Assembly (NCBI RefSeq): GCF_026420145.1
Contig: NZ_JAPMLV010000003.1
Location: forward strand, 124,001 to 188,000
DNA: 64,000 nt
Direction of reading: 5' to 3'
From: Enterobacter pseudoroggenkampii
Lineage (GTDB): Bacteria; Pseudomonadota; Gammaproteobacteria; Enterobacterales; Enterobacteriaceae
A program made the translations under genes and the position numbers. A model generated the notes under the pieces. The model did not search any database, was not told the DNA's origin, and worked only from the letters and a program-made list of their open reading frames with translations. How positions within the stretch are numbered: the stretch's first letter is position 1; every line of letters begins with the position of its first letter. Below, piece after piece: positions 32,915 through 43,667 of the stretch.

Positions 32915-34002
32915 AGTGCCTGCAGCTCTTTCGCCATTCTGTCCAGGGTGAAGGGCTCTGCAGTTGCACGCGCAGCAGCGGAGTAATCGACACCCTGTTC
33001 ACGGCCTTTCAGCCATTGAGATATGGCCTGCTGGTAGCCTTCGCTGTCCAGCGCATCACGCACCCAGCCGTTTTTACCCTCGTTTATCCACTCCGCCGCA
33101 CCGCAGCCGTGGCTGGTAAGCAGCGGCAGACCGCAGGCCAGCGCTTCCACGCAGACGTTCGGGAAGGGATCGTAAAGTGTCGGCAGGATCAGAGCATCAG
33201 CCGTCCCATAGACTTCGCGCACGTTGGCAACGGGTCCCAGGAACTTCACGCGTGAGGAAACCCCCAGAGCCTGTGCCAGTTTTTCAAACTTCCGCGCATG
33301 TTTATCGCGTCCGGCAATTAGCAGCCAGACGTCAGAATGCGGCACAATGGCGCGTAGCGCGGTGGCAACACCTTTACGACTGAAACCTGACCCAACATAC
33401 GCCAGTACCGGTGCGTTACGGGGAATGCCCAGTGCATCACGCTGCGAAAGGGCGCGGACCTCAGGGCTAAACTGAACGGTGTCTACGCCGTTGTAGATCA
33501 CCGTCAGCTTGTCTTCCGACAGCCCGAAGCGACGGGCAATATCATCGCGCACCATCTTCGAATTACAGATCACCTTGCGAAGCTGCGGATGGGTAAACAT
33601 CTGCGTCTCAGCCTGCAGAATGTAGCGGTGATAGCGGCTCAGAGATTGCGCCCAGCGCGCCAGTGGCGAGAGGATGCGGCCATATTGCTCAAGCCAGGCG
33701 GCATGAACCCCGTCCCCGGCCCGGAAAATGGTCGCTCCCGGTATGCGCTCGTGACTTTGCACAATATCAAACTGCGCAAAATGCGAAGCGGCTTCGGTGG
33801 CAAAGCCGGATTCACGGGCGATACGGTTACGGAACGGCGGATTGACTGTCAGCGTTTTCCAGCCGGTGGCGTCTTCCCACTGGCGGGCAATCAGCGTCAC
33901 GTCCAGGGACGTGTCCTGCGACAGCACGTTAAGCGCGCGCGAGACGAAACGCTCTGCACCACCGTTGGGGTTGTAGGTTTGTCGGACTATCGCCAGCTTC
34001 AT
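32893..34002 (-). CDS. wabG: Family 4 glycosyltransferase, WabG-like
   Basis: This 369-residue GT-B protein resembles Klebsiella WabG, which attaches galacturonic acid to heptose II. Features recalled from that family are the N-terminal NGGAERFVSRAL, VQSHERIPG, FRAGDGVH and YHRYILQAE, and the C-terminal YVGSGFSRKG and LPTLYDPFPNVCVEALACG (EX7E). E. coli uses a different enzyme, WaaG, at this step. The ATG overlaps the waaQ stop by four bases (ATGA). The symbol rests on remembered family features and locus position. Confidence 0.8.
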   Translation of the reverse strand: MKLAIVRQTYNPNGGAERFVSRALNVLSQDTSLDVTLIARQWEDATGWKTLTVNPPFRNRIARESGFATEAASHFAQFDIVQSHERIPGATIFRAGDGVHAAWLEQYGRILSPLARWAQSLSRYHRYILQAETQMFTHPQLRKVICNSKMVRDDIARRFGLSEDKLTVIYNGVDTVQFSPEVRALSQRDALGIPRNAPVLAYVGSGFSRKGVATALRAIVPHSDVWLLIAGRDKHARKFEKLAQALGVSSRVKFLGPVANVREVYGTADALILPTLYDPFPNVCVEALACGLPLLTSHGCGAAEWINEGKNGWVRDALDSEGYQQAISQWLKGREQGVDYSAAARATAEPFTLDRMAKELQALYRDLLR

Positions 34003-35102
34003 GCAGGATTTTCCAGGAGCATCGTGTCGATGGCGCTCAGCACCTGCTGTGGGGTGATGGCTGTGATGCAGTCTGAGACACCGCTGTCTCCGCAGCCCGC
34101 TTTACCGCACGGCTGGCAGGTAAACCCGGCAACGATTACGCGATAGTTCACCCCCCACGGTGCCCACTTGATGGCGCCGGTAGGGCCAAAGATGGCGACG
34201 GTCGGGGTACCGACGGCGCTTGCAAGGTGCATCGGCATGGAGTCCACACCGAAATAGACCCGCGCGTGCTTCATGAGCGCGCCCAGTTCTTTCAGGTTCA
34301 ACTGACCGCTCAAATCAAAGACCGGCTGGGTGAGCGCAGCGCGCAGCTCGTCCATGTAGGCCTTCTCTTCTTTTGACGGTGCGGCGGAAAGGATAATTGG
34401 CAAGCCGCGCGCCGCCAGGTTATCAATGGTCGCTGCCAGCTTTTTGATATCCCAGGCCTTAAACATCCAGCGCGAGGTCGGGTGAACCAGAATGTAGGAT
34501 TTACTCGTGAGCCCAAACCCGGTCAGTTTTTCGGCCACAGAGGCTTCTGCCGCGTCACCAGGCACAAAAAGCGTATGCTTGTCTTCGTCGGACTGCGGAT
34601 GAATACCAATCCGGCGCAGGGCGTCAAGATTGACCTCCACCATATGGCGGCTGTTGTCCTGAATCGCCGGGTAGAGCGTGGTGAACGACTTCACCCAGCG
34701 ACGACGTGCCAGGCCCCCGCGTTTATCCGGCTTAAAGCCGACGGAGACGCGCGGCTTCAGGCGACGCGCCAGGCGCGCGCCGTGCCAGTGTTCGGTCAGA
34801 TTAATCAGCACGTCATACTGACGGCCTTTCAGGGTATTCAGCAGGGCGCGGTAAAGGCGGAATTGTTCGAACCACCCCTTTTTGCGCCAGTTGCGCCCAA
34901 TAGTATGGACCTGGTCGATATGCGGGTGGCTGGTCAGCATCGCCTGCGTGTCGTCATAGACCAGCGCGTCGACCTCCACGTTGGGCCAGTTCTTTTTCAG
35001 CACGGTAAAAACCGGCGAGGTAAGCAGAACGTCACCGTGGTGACGCAGCTTAATAATCAGCACGCGCTTTGGCGGGCGCTCCGCTGAGAAAAAATCAGAC
35101 AT
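33999..35102 (-). CDS. waaQ: LPS heptosyltransferase III (WaaQ)
   Basis: This GT9 enzyme adds the side-branch heptose III to heptose II. It has 367 residues with the GT9 N-terminal RVLIIKLRHHGDVLLTSPVF, LVHPTSRWMFKAW around the ADP-heptose site, and FGVDSMPMHLASAVGTPTVA. The cysteine-rich C-terminal CQPCGKAGC is typical of WaaQ. It overlaps waaC by eight bases upstream and wabG by four downstream, so it is firmly in the hldD operon. Confidence 0.93.
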   Translation of the reverse strand: MSDFFSAERPPKRVLIIKLRHHGDVLLTSPVFTVLKKNWPNVEVDALVYDDTQAMLTSHPHIDQVHTIGRNWRKKGWFEQFRLYRALLNTLKGRQYDVLINLTEHWHGARLARRLKPRVSVGFKPDKRGGLARRRWVKSFTTLYPAIQDNSRHMVEVNLDALRRIGIHPQSDEDKHTLFVPGDAAEASVAEKLTGFGLTSKSYILVHPTSRWMFKAWDIKKLAATIDNLAARGLPIILSAAPSKEEKAYMDELRAALTQPVFDLSGQLNLKELGALMKHARVYFGVDSMPMHLASAVGTPTVAIFGPTGAIKWAPWGVNYRVIVAGFTCQPCGKAGCGDSGVSDCITAITPQQVLSAIDTMLLENPA

Positions 35103-36081
35103 AGGCTCTCTCTGCTGCCAGCAAAGGCTCTAATTGCGCAAATACCGCAGCGGCGCTGAGATCGCTCAGCTGCGATGAGTGTTCCGGGCGGCAGATATAC
35201 TGATTTTTTCCATAGCCGCCGATCAGACCCGGGTCCGTTGGGCCGTAAAGCGTGATGTTAGGACGGTCCAGCGCCGCCGTCAGGTGGCTGAGGCCCGTAT
35301 CCACGGAGACCACAGCCGTAGCGCCTGCCAGCGCCTGAGCGACGCCGTCAAGTTTCATGCGTGGCAGAACGTCCACGTAATCAAACCCTTCTGCCAGACG
35401 TTTGGCCCGAGCCTCTTCGTGCGGTGCGCCCCACGGGAGTTTAATACGCAGCCCCGCGCTTGCCAGCAGGCCGATCAGTTCGCGCCAGTACGCTTCCGGC
35501 CAGTGCTTGTCATCGCGGGTTGTCGCGTGAAGGAAAATCAAATAAGGGTCGCTTTTCTGCGATGAGGCGTGCAGGAAATGCCGGGAAATTGCATAGTCGC
35601 CCTGGGTTTCCGGTTTCGCATAGCCCAGGCTTTTGGCAAACAGCTCGCGGGTACGTTCCACCGCATGCTGTTGCTTTGCGATGTGATGACGACGGTTATA
35701 AAACAGGCTCGCCAGCGGTTCGCGGGCGCTGTGCCAGTCCATCCCGTGCTTTACGCCGTGTGTCAGACGCGTTACCAGCGCGGCGCTTTTCACCAGCCCC
35801 TGGGCGTCGATGATGGCGTCGTAACGCTGTGCCTGCACCGCCTCACGGAAGGCTTTGCGTTCGGCTTTAATCGGCGCGGAGAACCACGCTTTGCGCCAGC
35901 GGCGAATCGCCACCGGGATCACGCGGTCAACCGCTTCATGCCAGGTGGGGATCTGCGCGAAGCCTTCCTCCACCACCCAGTCAAAACGAATACCGGGAAT
36001 GGCCCGCATGGCGTCCGTCAGTGACGGCAGCGTATGCAGAACATCGCCCATCGAAGAAGTTTTAACGATCAGTACCCGCAT
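35095..36081 (-). CDS. waaC: LPS heptosyltransferase I (WaaC)
   Basis: WaaC transfers the first L-glycero-D-manno-heptose from ADP-heptose to Kdo2-lipid A at the cytoplasmic face of the inner membrane. It has 328 residues (about 319 in E. coli). The start MRVLIVKTSSMGDVLHTLPS contains the catalytic Asp, and the donor-binding VSVDTGLSHLTAALDRPNI is conserved. It lies three bases after waaF and overlaps waaQ. Confidence 0.96.
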   Translation of the reverse strand: MRVLIVKTSSMGDVLHTLPSLTDAMRAIPGIRFDWVVEEGFAQIPTWHEAVDRVIPVAIRRWRKAWFSAPIKAERKAFREAVQAQRYDAIIDAQGLVKSAALVTRLTHGVKHGMDWHSAREPLASLFYNRRHHIAKQQHAVERTRELFAKSLGYAKPETQGDYAISRHFLHASSQKSDPYLIFLHATTRDDKHWPEAYWRELIGLLASAGLRIKLPWGAPHEEARAKRLAEGFDYVDVLPRMKLDGVAQALAGATAVVSVDTGLSHLTAALDRPNITLYGPTDPGLIGGYGKNQYICRPEHSSQLSDLSAAAVFAQLEPLLAAERAYV

Positions 36082-36084
36082 TCG

Positions 36085-37131
36085 TTATCCTTCTTCGCTC
36101 AACAGCAGCTCGTTAAGCTCTTCGAGAACGCGCGCTGGCGTAATGTCGATCAGGCTCTGATGGTAGCCTTCTGCGGCATCACCTTTGCGCACTTTGTGGT
36201 AGCCGGTGATCAGGCGGATGACGCGCGCTTTATGAGAAAGCGGGGGCGTGAAGTCCGGGCTACTTGGGCCATACAGCGCCACCAGTGGGCGGTTGAGCGC
36301 AGCGGCGACGTGCATCAGGCCAGAGTCGTTAGTGACCACCGCTTTACAGGCGGCAAGCAGGATAACAGCCTGTTCAAGCTGCGTTTCTCCTGCCAGATTG
36401 CGGCACCAGGCCTGCTGCTCGTTGCTCAGCGTGGCGAGAATTTCGTTGCCAGCCTCGTGATCTTTTGCCGAACCGAACAGGACAATCTGGTAGCCTTCGT
36501 CAATCAGCTGTTTCGCCAGCTCCGCATAGTGATAGTGCGGCCAGCGTTTTGCCGGGCCGAACTCGGCGCCTGGGCAGAAGCCAATCATCGGGCGTTCAGA
36601 CGAAAGACCAAACGTGCTGCAGGTCTGGGATTTTTCACCGTCGTTAACCTGAAGCTGTGGCCAGAGCAGCGGCTGCGGCAGATCTTTCGCGCTGCGCATC
36701 ACGCCTTTGTCATAGGCCAGCGCCACATAGCGCTCCACCATCAGCGGCCAGGCTTCTTTATCCAGCACCCGCGCATCGTTCAGCAGACCGTAGCGCATTT
36801 CACCGCGCCAGCCGGTGCGATGTGGGATGCCCGCAAAGAAGGGCACCAGGGCGGATTTAAAGGAGTTTGGCAGGACATACGCGCGATCGTAGCGCTTCTC
36901 GCGCAGGCTATGACCGAGCTTGCGGCGTTCGCCGATTTCCAGCGCCCCGTGGCCGAGTGGCATCGGGATGGCTTCATTCACTTCCGGCATACGCGATAAC
37001 AGCGGACGGCACCATGCGGGTGCCATCACGTCGATTATCGCCTGGGGATAACGCGCCTTGAGCGTGCGATAGAGACTTTGCGACATCATCATGTCGCCCA
37101 CCCATGACGGGCCGATCACCAGAATTCTCAT
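36085..37131 (-). CDS. waaF: LPS heptosyltransferase II (WaaF)
   Basis: WaaF adds the second heptose of the inner core. It has 348 residues, identical in length to E. coli. GT9 motifs are ILVIGPSWVGDMMMSQSL at the N-terminus, GFCPGAEFGPAKRWP in the middle and TNDSGLMHVAAALNRPLVA in the donor-binding half. It begins two bases after the hldD stop, which makes it the second gene of the core operon. Confidence 0.97.
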   Translation of the reverse strand: MRILVIGPSWVGDMMMSQSLYRTLKARYPQAIIDVMAPAWCRPLLSRMPEVNEAIPMPLGHGALEIGERRKLGHSLREKRYDRAYVLPNSFKSALVPFFAGIPHRTGWRGEMRYGLLNDARVLDKEAWPLMVERYVALAYDKGVMRSAKDLPQPLLWPQLQVNDGEKSQTCSTFGLSSERPMIGFCPGAEFGPAKRWPHYHYAELAKQLIDEGYQIVLFGSAKDHEAGNEILATLSNEQQAWCRNLAGETQLEQAVILLAACKAVVTNDSGLMHVAAALNRPLVALYGPSSPDFTPPLSHKARVIRLITGYHKVRKGDAAEGYHQSLIDITPARVLEELNELLLSEEG

Positions 37132-37133
37132 AC

Positions 37134-38066
37134 TTACGCGTCGCGGTTCAGCCAGGCCATATATTCCGTTACGCCTTCGGCAACGGTCTTGAACGGCTTG
37201 TCGTAGCCTGCGGCGCGCAGGTTGGTCAGATCGGCCTGCGTGAACGCCTGATAACGGCCTTTCAGTTTTTCCGGGAACGGAATGTACTCGATGCTGCCTT
37301 TTTTGTGATACGCCAGCGTGGCGTCAGCCACTGCCTGGAAGGATTCCGCACGGCCGGTACCGAGGTTGAAGATGCCGGACACGCCGTTTTCCCAGAACCA
37401 CAGGTTTACGGCCGCCACGTCGCCCACGTAAACGAAGTCGCGCTTAAAGCCGTCGCTGCCTTCGAACAGTTTTGGACTTTCACCGTTATTCAGTTGGGTG
37501 TTCAGGTGGAACGCCACGCTTGCCATGCTGCCTTTGTGGCCTTCACGCGGTCCGTAGACGTTGAAGTAGCGGAAACCAACGATCTGCGAGTTCGCTTCTG
37601 GCAGAACCTGACGCACGTACTCGTCGAACAGGAATTTAGAATAACCGTAGACGTTCAGCGGCTGCTCATATTCGCGGGATTCGATGAAGTCCGAGGTGCG
37701 GCCGCCGTAGGTTGCCGCGGAGGAGGCGTACAGGAACGGAATCTCACGCTCCAGGCAGTAGTGCAGGATCTCTTTAGAGTACTGATAGTTGTTGTCCATC
37801 ATGTACTTACCATCCCACTCGGTGGTGGAAGAACACGCACCTTCGTGGAAGATGGCTTCGATCTCGCCGAACTCTTCGCCTGCCATAATCTGGATAAGGA
37901 AGTCTTCTTTATCCATGTAGTCAGCGATGTTCAGATCCACCAGGTTGACGAACTTAGTGCCATCTTTCAGGTTGTCAACCACCAGGATGTCGGTGATGCC
38001 TTTGTCATTGAGAGCCTTAACAATATTACTGCCGATAAAGCCTGCGCCGCCGGTAACGATGATCAT
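37134..38066 (-). CDS. hldD: ADP-L-glycero-D-manno-heptose 6-epimerase
   Basis: HldD (RfaD/HtrM) makes the heptose donor used by WaaC, WaaF and WaaQ. It has 310 residues from [14 protein letters not shown], as in E. coli; the frame is open far upstream but that part is not coding. It is an extended short-chain dehydrogenase with the Rossmann [15 protein letters not shown] and the catalytic YGYSK. It heads the waaF-waaC-waaQ-wabG operon and is divergent from kbl across a 215-bp region. In E. coli hldD is heat-inducible; I could not pick out a convincing sigma-32 promoter. Confidence 0.98.
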   Translation of the reverse strand: MIIVTGGAGFIGSNIVKALNDKGITDILVVDNLKDGTKFVNLVDLNIADYMDKEDFLIQIMAGEEFGEIEAIFHEGACSSTTEWDGKYMMDNNYQYSKEILHYCLEREIPFLYASSAATYGGRTSDFIESREYEQPLNVYGYSKFLFDEYVRQVLPEANSQIVGFRYFNVYGPREGHKGSMASVAFHLNTQLNNGESPKLFEGSDGFKRDFVYVGDVAAVNLWFWENGVSGIFNLGTGRAESFQAVADATLAYHKKGSIEYIPFPEKLKGRYQAFTQADLTNLRAAGYDKPFKTVAEGVTEYMAWLNRDA

Positions 38067-38281
38067 AACTGTAACCTTTGAAGTGTGGAGCCCGGGGACA
38101 ATCCCGGACGCTAATGTCTCTATCATATCATTAGTATGGCTGCCCTTCAGCCATTCACCTTCACAGCGCAGGGGTACGCGTGATTTATGCTGCAAAAACG
38201 ATAAGAGATGACGTGTCATCTCGTCATGAACTATAGGTTTGGGTAATATGTCCCGAAATTTGCCGAGTCTGGAGAATTGCA

Positions 38282-39478
38282 ATGCGTGGTGATTTTTACA
38301 AACAGTTAAACAGCGACCTCGACACCGCACGTGCGGAAGGGTTGTTCAAGGAAGAGCGTATTATCACGTCTGCCCAGCAGGCGGACATCACCGTTGCCGA
38401 CGGCAGCCATGTGATTAACTTTTGTGCGAACAACTACTTAGGTCTTGCGAATCATCCTGAGCTGATTGCCGCTGCAAAAAACGGCATGGACACCCACGGT
38501 TTCGGCATGGCCTCCGTACGCTTTATCTGCGGTACCCAGGACAGCCACAAGCAGCTTGAGCAAAAGCTGGCGAGTTTCCTCGGAATGGAAGACGCGATTC
38601 TGTACTCCTCCTGCTTCGACGCCAACGGCGGTCTGTTTGAGACCCTGCTCGGCGCAGAAGATGCGATTATCTCCGACGCCCTGAACCACGCCTCCATCAT
38701 CGACGGCGTACGCCTGTGTAAAGCGAAGCGTTTCCGCTACGCCAACAACGACATGGTTGAGCTGGAAGCACGCCTGAAAGAGGCTCGTGAAGCGGGTGCC
38801 CGCCACGTGCTGATCGCCACCGACGGCGTGTTCTCCATGGACGGTGTGATCGCTAACCTGAAGGGCGTGTGCGATCTGGCAGACAAATACGACGCGCTGG
38901 TGATGGTCGATGACTCTCACGCGGTCGGCTTTGTCGGCGAAAACGGCCGCGGTTCCCACGAATACTGCGACGTCATGGGCCGCGTGGACATCATCACCGG
39001 TACGCTGGGCAAAGCGCTTGGCGGCGCATCAGGCGGCTATACCGCCGCGCGCAAAGAGGTGGTGGAATGGCTGCGTCAGCGCTCTCGCCCGTATCTGTTC
39101 TCCAACTCCCTGGCGCCGGCGATTGTTGCCGCCTCCATCAAAGTGCTGGAGATGGTGGAGTCTGGCGCTGAGCTGCGCGACCGTCTGTGGTCCAACGCCC
39201 GTCTGTTCCGTGAAAAAATGAGCGCCGCAGGTTTCACCCTGGCCGGTGCTGACCACGCGATCATTCCGGTGATGCTGGGTGATGCGGTCGTCGCGCAGCA
39301 ATTTGCCCGCGAACTGCAGAAAGAAGGTATTTACGTCACCGGGTTCTTCTTCCCGGTGGTGCCAAAAGGTCAGGCGCGTATCCGCACCCAGATGTCTGCG
39401 GCGCATACGCCTGAACAAATTGAACGTGCGGTGGAAGCCTTTACCCGCATCGGCAAACAGCTGGGCGTCATTGCCTGA
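38282..39478 (+). CDS. kbl: 2-amino-3-ketobutyrate CoA ligase
   Basis: This PLP enzyme cleaves 2-amino-3-ketobutyrate with CoA to glycine and acetyl-CoA, the second step of threonine catabolism. It has 398 residues, as in E. coli. The PLP-binding lysine is in [14 protein letters not shown], and [11 protein letters not shown] holds the cofactor-contacting Asp and His. Its stop lies nine bases before the tdh start, and together they form the kbl-tdh operon, which in E. coli is repressed by Lrp and induced by leucine. Confidence 0.98.
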   Translation: MRGDFYKQLNSDLDTARAEGLFKEERIITSAQQADITVADGSHVINFCANNYLGLANHPELIAAAKNGMDTHGFGMASVRFICGTQDSHKQLEQKLASFLGMEDAILYSSCFDANGGLFETLLGAEDAIISDALNHASIIDGVRLCKAKRFRYANNDMVELEARLKEAREAGARHVLIATDGVFSMDGVIANLKGVCDLADKYDALVMVDDSHAVGFVGENGRGSHEYCDVMGRVDIITGTLGKALGGASGGYTAARKEVVEWLRQRSRPYLFSNSLAPAIVAASIKVLEMVESGAELRDRLWSNARLFREKMSAAGFTLAGADHAIIPVMLGDAVVAQQFARELQKEGIYVTGFFFPVVPKGQARIRTQMSAAHTPEQIERAVEAFTRIGKQLGVIA

Positions 39479-39487
39479 GGACGTGTG

Positions 39488-40513
<1,026 letters not shown>

Positions 40514-40520
40514 CCTGTCT

Positions 40521-40596
40521 GCTGGCATCGCTTTTACGGGTGCCAGCGCTCTTTCTTAGCGGTTTGACTTTCCAGAAGTTACTTGTTAACTTCTGG
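40521..40596 (+). terminator. Two hairpins after tdh
   Basis: First hairpin: GCTGGCA / TGCCAGC at 40521-40547, with a T-rich but broken tail. Second: a perfect 10-bp arm pair CCAGAAGTTA / TAACTTCTGG with a 5-base loop at 40572-40596. Neither has a clean U-run. Together they probably end the kbl-tdh message before the low-GC LPS module. Confidence 0.5.
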
Positions 40597-40689
40597 CGAA
40601 ATTTCATCCATTCTGTCTTCTCCGCACGTTCATTCTTGCAATCAAAATGATTTCGTCAGGAAAGATATTGCCAGGCTAATCAGGTCATT

Positions 40690-42270
40690 ATGTCCACACT
40701 GTTTTCACAGAAGTTGGTTGAGACACCTTCGCGATTTACCGCTTTCTTTACTGTCGTTATTTCACTGCTAATAGTCATTGGCGTTAATATTATACATGCT
40801 AAATATAATGCGGTGATTAACCGTACGTTGGTTTTCGCGCTGATATTGCTGACATTAAAATGTATAAACAATAAATTAATCAGGAATGTACTGGCGATTA
40901 TTTTATTAATTCCGGTTGCAGCAGATATTACTTTACAGCTATACGCCTGGAGTAATTTCAATTCTGCGTTTAGTTATGGTTTTGCGCTGAGCGTACTCAA
41001 TACGACACCGGGTGAAGCAAGTTCGATGCTCGGTTTGTACTGGCGCGATTGTCTGATCTTTATCGCCCTGTCCGCGTTGTTCATTTATACCGCGAATACC
41101 GGCAAATGGCCTGTCGCGCCGCGTTTTCGTCGCTGGCCCGCCGTTGCGCTTGCCGTCACGCTGCTGGCTTTTTATGGTCAGGCCTTGCAGCATCAACTCA
41201 GGAAAAGCAGCGTCGAAAGCCTGGCACAGCGCGTGGTTCAGGCGACGCCTGTTAGCACATCAAAAGTCTTTATGCAGGCCATTGAAGATAATGCCGTGGT
41301 GGCCAATATCGGCAAAAATATTCCTGATTATAAAATCACGTTATCCGATACCGGCATCGAAAACTATGTGCTGATCATTGGTGAGTCTGAGCGTACGGCA
41401 AATATGAGTATCTATGGTTATCAACGAGATACTACTCCAGAGCTGGAAAAGCAAAAATCGCAGCTCTTACTGTTCCGCAATGCCGTTACGCCTGCACCGG
41501 TCACGATTATGGCGGTACCGCTGGCGTTAACCGCGGATACTGTGAATGCACGCGATCCGCGTAAGTATGGCGATAACGTCATCAATATCGCTAATAAAGC
41601 GGGATATGATACGTACTGGTTTAGTCGTCAGGGTAAAGGAGGGGCGCATAATAACGTCATTACCGGCATTGCTCTGAACACGAAACAGCATGAATGGATT
41701 GACGGGGGCTACGACGAAGACCTTTTGCCGCTGTTGCAGAATGCGCTTAAAGCGCCGGGCAAGAAATTAATTGTTCTGCATTTGTACGGAAGTCACGAAC
41801 CTTCCTGTCGACGCTTCCCTGCCAGCCAGGCGGTTTTGCACGGTGATAATGAAGCCGATGACTGTTATGACAACTCTGTGCGATATACGGATACGTTGAT
41901 GGGCAAGGTCTTTAGCCTTCTGGAAAACTCGCGCTCATCCGTCATGTATTTCTCCGATCATGGCCTCATTCGCGATCCGAAACGTGCTGTAGCTTACTCC
42001 CACGGTAACGTTAATCCTCCACGAGAGGCACTGCATATCCCGGTGTTTATCTGGTACGGACATCAGGTGGATTCTGGTAAGCAATATACCGGAGATTACA
42101 ATACCGTATGGTCAGCTGATGATATTAATACGCTGGCAGAGCTGTGGCTTGGGATCCATCGCCAGGGGGAGCCTGTCCAGTCGGTACAGTCCTGGCTTAC
42201 CGGTTACAATAAGAACGTTTCCGTGCTGGACACGACCGGGAAGTCCTATGACTGGCGTAATATTCGTTAA
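40690..42270 (+). CDS. Phosphoethanolamine transferase-like membrane enzyme
   Basis: This 526-residue inner-membrane protein has about five N-terminal membrane segments (residues 12-163) and a periplasmic sulfatase-fold domain. Motifs are IIGESERTANMSIYGYQRDT (about 229-248), APVTIMAVPLALT, whose Thr272 is the likely nucleophile, YFSDHG and YSHGN for metal binding. This is the pattern of the EptA/CptA/OpgE family, which move phosphoethanolamine from phosphatidylethanolamine to lipid A, core heptose or glucans. Its location just before waaL suggests LPS core or O-antigen decoration. The acceptor cannot be read from sequence. The gene is visibly richer in A+T than kbl-tdh. Confidence 0.85.
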   Translation: MSTLFSQKLVETPSRFTAFFTVVISLLIVIGVNIIHAKYNAVINRTLVFALILLTLKCINNKLIRNVLAIILLIPVAADITLQLYAWSNFNSAFSYGFALSVLNTTPGEASSMLGLYWRDCLIFIALSALFIYTANTGKWPVAPRFRRWPAVALAVTLLAFYGQALQHQLRKSSVESLAQRVVQATPVSTSKVFMQAIEDNAVVANIGKNIPDYKITLSDTGIENYVLIIGESERTANMSIYGYQRDTTPELEKQKSQLLLFRNAVTPAPVTIMAVPLALTADTVNARDPRKYGDNVINIANKAGYDTYWFSRQGKGGAHNNVITGIALNTKQHEWIDGGYDEDLLPLLQNALKAPGKKLIVLHLYGSHEPSCRRFPASQAVLHGDNEADDCYDNSVRYTDTLMGKVFSLLENSRSSVMYFSDHGLIRDPKRAVAYSHGNVNPPREALHIPVFIWYGHQVDSGKQYTGDYNTVWSADDINTLAELWLGIHRQGEPVQSVQSWLTGYNKNVSVLDTTGKSYDWRNIR

Positions 42271-42339
42271 CACTGGTGCGATAAACTTGCATTTAGCAGT
42301 GTGCTAGCCTGCTTTGCCTTCTTAGTAAATGGAATAATG

Positions 42340-43596
42340 ATGATTAATGTAGAACGAGATAAGGTCCAGTGTGCGTTGTTGCAATTACTCTTTGGACTGT
42401 GTGCTATCGCTTTTGGTTGCGTAGTTGTTTCACCCAATTTATCTGCCAAAATTTTGGGCCTGGCGGGTGTTACCGCATTCGTTATTTTCTTGTTGGATAT
42501 TAAAAATTTCAGAAAGAATGATGCATTCTGGCTTTGTCTGGTCCTGTTGATCATCGGGATTTGCGATCTGGTCTGGTACCGAATGTATAAGGTTGATAGT
42601 GCGGCGATCAACTCATATCGCGCTTATCTTGAAGTCGGGAAAATCTGCCTGTTCGGAGCATTTTCCATCTTCGTGTTTGTGAACCGTAATCAGCTCAAAG
42701 TAGGTAGCAATAAGATTCATATGCTGCTGGCTATCGCATTGCAGGTGATGATTATTGTCTACGCCGGGTACCAACACCTGTTTCTTGAAAACCAAAGGGT
42801 AACGCTCTCCCTTGCTGGTGGAGCTGATGCAACAGGAGCTGCCTATACCATTGCGTTTATCTCGTTCTATACGATTCTGGTGCTACAACACAGTTCAAGT
42901 CGATGGAAAGAGCTGTTTATACTCGCGCACTTCTTTATTACCTTCCTGGTACTGGTGGCGACAGAAACGCGGGCAGCTATTTTGACCTATCCGATTATTT
43001 TCTTCGGCTTGATGGTGTTTAAGCTGTACCGGGACAAGCATATTCCGTGGAAGGGGGTGTCTGTTTTTCTGATCGCTTTGCTGGCAGGCGCATTTATGAT
43101 GAAAGACAGTCTGACACAGCGTTATAATGACTTTAATAATGACATCGCTTCCTATGATAAAGCGAACAGTGCCACTTCTGTTGGGGCTCGTTTTGCTATG
43201 TGGAAGGTGGGATTAGCTGCATCTAAAAATAGTTATTTATGGCAGTCTACTGATGAGCGAAACGCAAAGATAATTGATGAAGTTAATAAAGATCCAAGCC
43301 TGTCAGGTGCACTGGATCACATTCGTGGTCATCTTCATAATGAAATTGTTGAAACCCTTTCTGTAAAAGGTCCTTCAGGCGTTATTCTCTATATTCTGTT
43401 TGTTATATCGCTTGGCTGGTATGCATTACGTATCCGTAAAAGTATTATTCTTTTCGCTTTCCTGGTCTCGATTGTTATGTTCGGAGTAGGTGGCGTGATG
43501 TTCTATTCAAAAACAACCCCTGTAGCCTGGATGCTGACGTTGATAATGTCGATTGTTTTCCTTGAACAGAACAAACACCATAAGGTCATTAAGTAA
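42340..43596 (+). CDS. waaL: O-antigen ligase WaaL
   Basis: WaaL joins undecaprenyl-linked O-antigen to the finished lipid A-core at the periplasmic face. The protein has 418 residues with about 10-12 membrane segments and the Wzy_C/ligase periplasmic loop containing RGHLHNEIVETLSVKG, whose His and upstream Arg are the expected active-site residues. Primary sequence conservation is low, as usual for WaaL, so the call rests on topology, this motif and LPS context. I chose the ATG at 42340 (GGA six bases upstream). The adjacent ATG at 42337 and a GTG at 42301 are alternatives. Confidence 0.85.
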   Translation: MINVERDKVQCALLQLLFGLCAIAFGCVVVSPNLSAKILGLAGVTAFVIFLLDIKNFRKNDAFWLCLVLLIIGICDLVWYRMYKVDSAAINSYRAYLEVGKICLFGAFSIFVFVNRNQLKVGSNKIHMLLAIALQVMIIVYAGYQHLFLENQRVTLSLAGGADATGAAYTIAFISFYTILVLQHSSSRWKELFILAHFFITFLVLVATETRAAILTYPIIFFGLMVFKLYRDKHIPWKGVSVFLIALLAGAFMMKDSLTQRYNDFNNDIASYDKANSATSVGARFAMWKVGLAASKNSYLWQSTDERNAKIIDEVNKDPSLSGALDHIRGHLHNEIVETLSVKGPSGVILYILFVISLGWYALRIRKSIILFAFLVSIVMFGVGGVMFYSKTTPVAWMLTLIMSIVFLEQNKHHKVIK

Positions 43597-43605
43597 TCGT
43601 TTTGA

Positions 43606-43642
43606 TTCTCCATCGGGAAAAAGGTATTCTCCCGATGGAGAA
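43606..43642 (+). terminator. Strong hairpin between waaL and the next GT2 gene
   Basis: A perfect 12-bp arm pair TTCTCCATCGGG / CCCGATGGAGAA has a 13-base loop and begins nine bases after the waaL stop. The tail is only moderately T-rich, so it may be a partial terminator or attenuator. The 3' arm contains an ATG that is in frame with the following gene. Confidence 0.6.
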
Positions 43643-43667
43643 ATACCTTTTACCAGACGAGCATGCC

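Noticed and set aside
40690..42270. Mobile colistin resistance (mcr) gene
   Set aside because: The nucleophile motif and cysteines of EptA/MCR enzymes are absent, and there is no insertion sequence nearby; a chromosomal LPS-decoration enzyme is the better reading.
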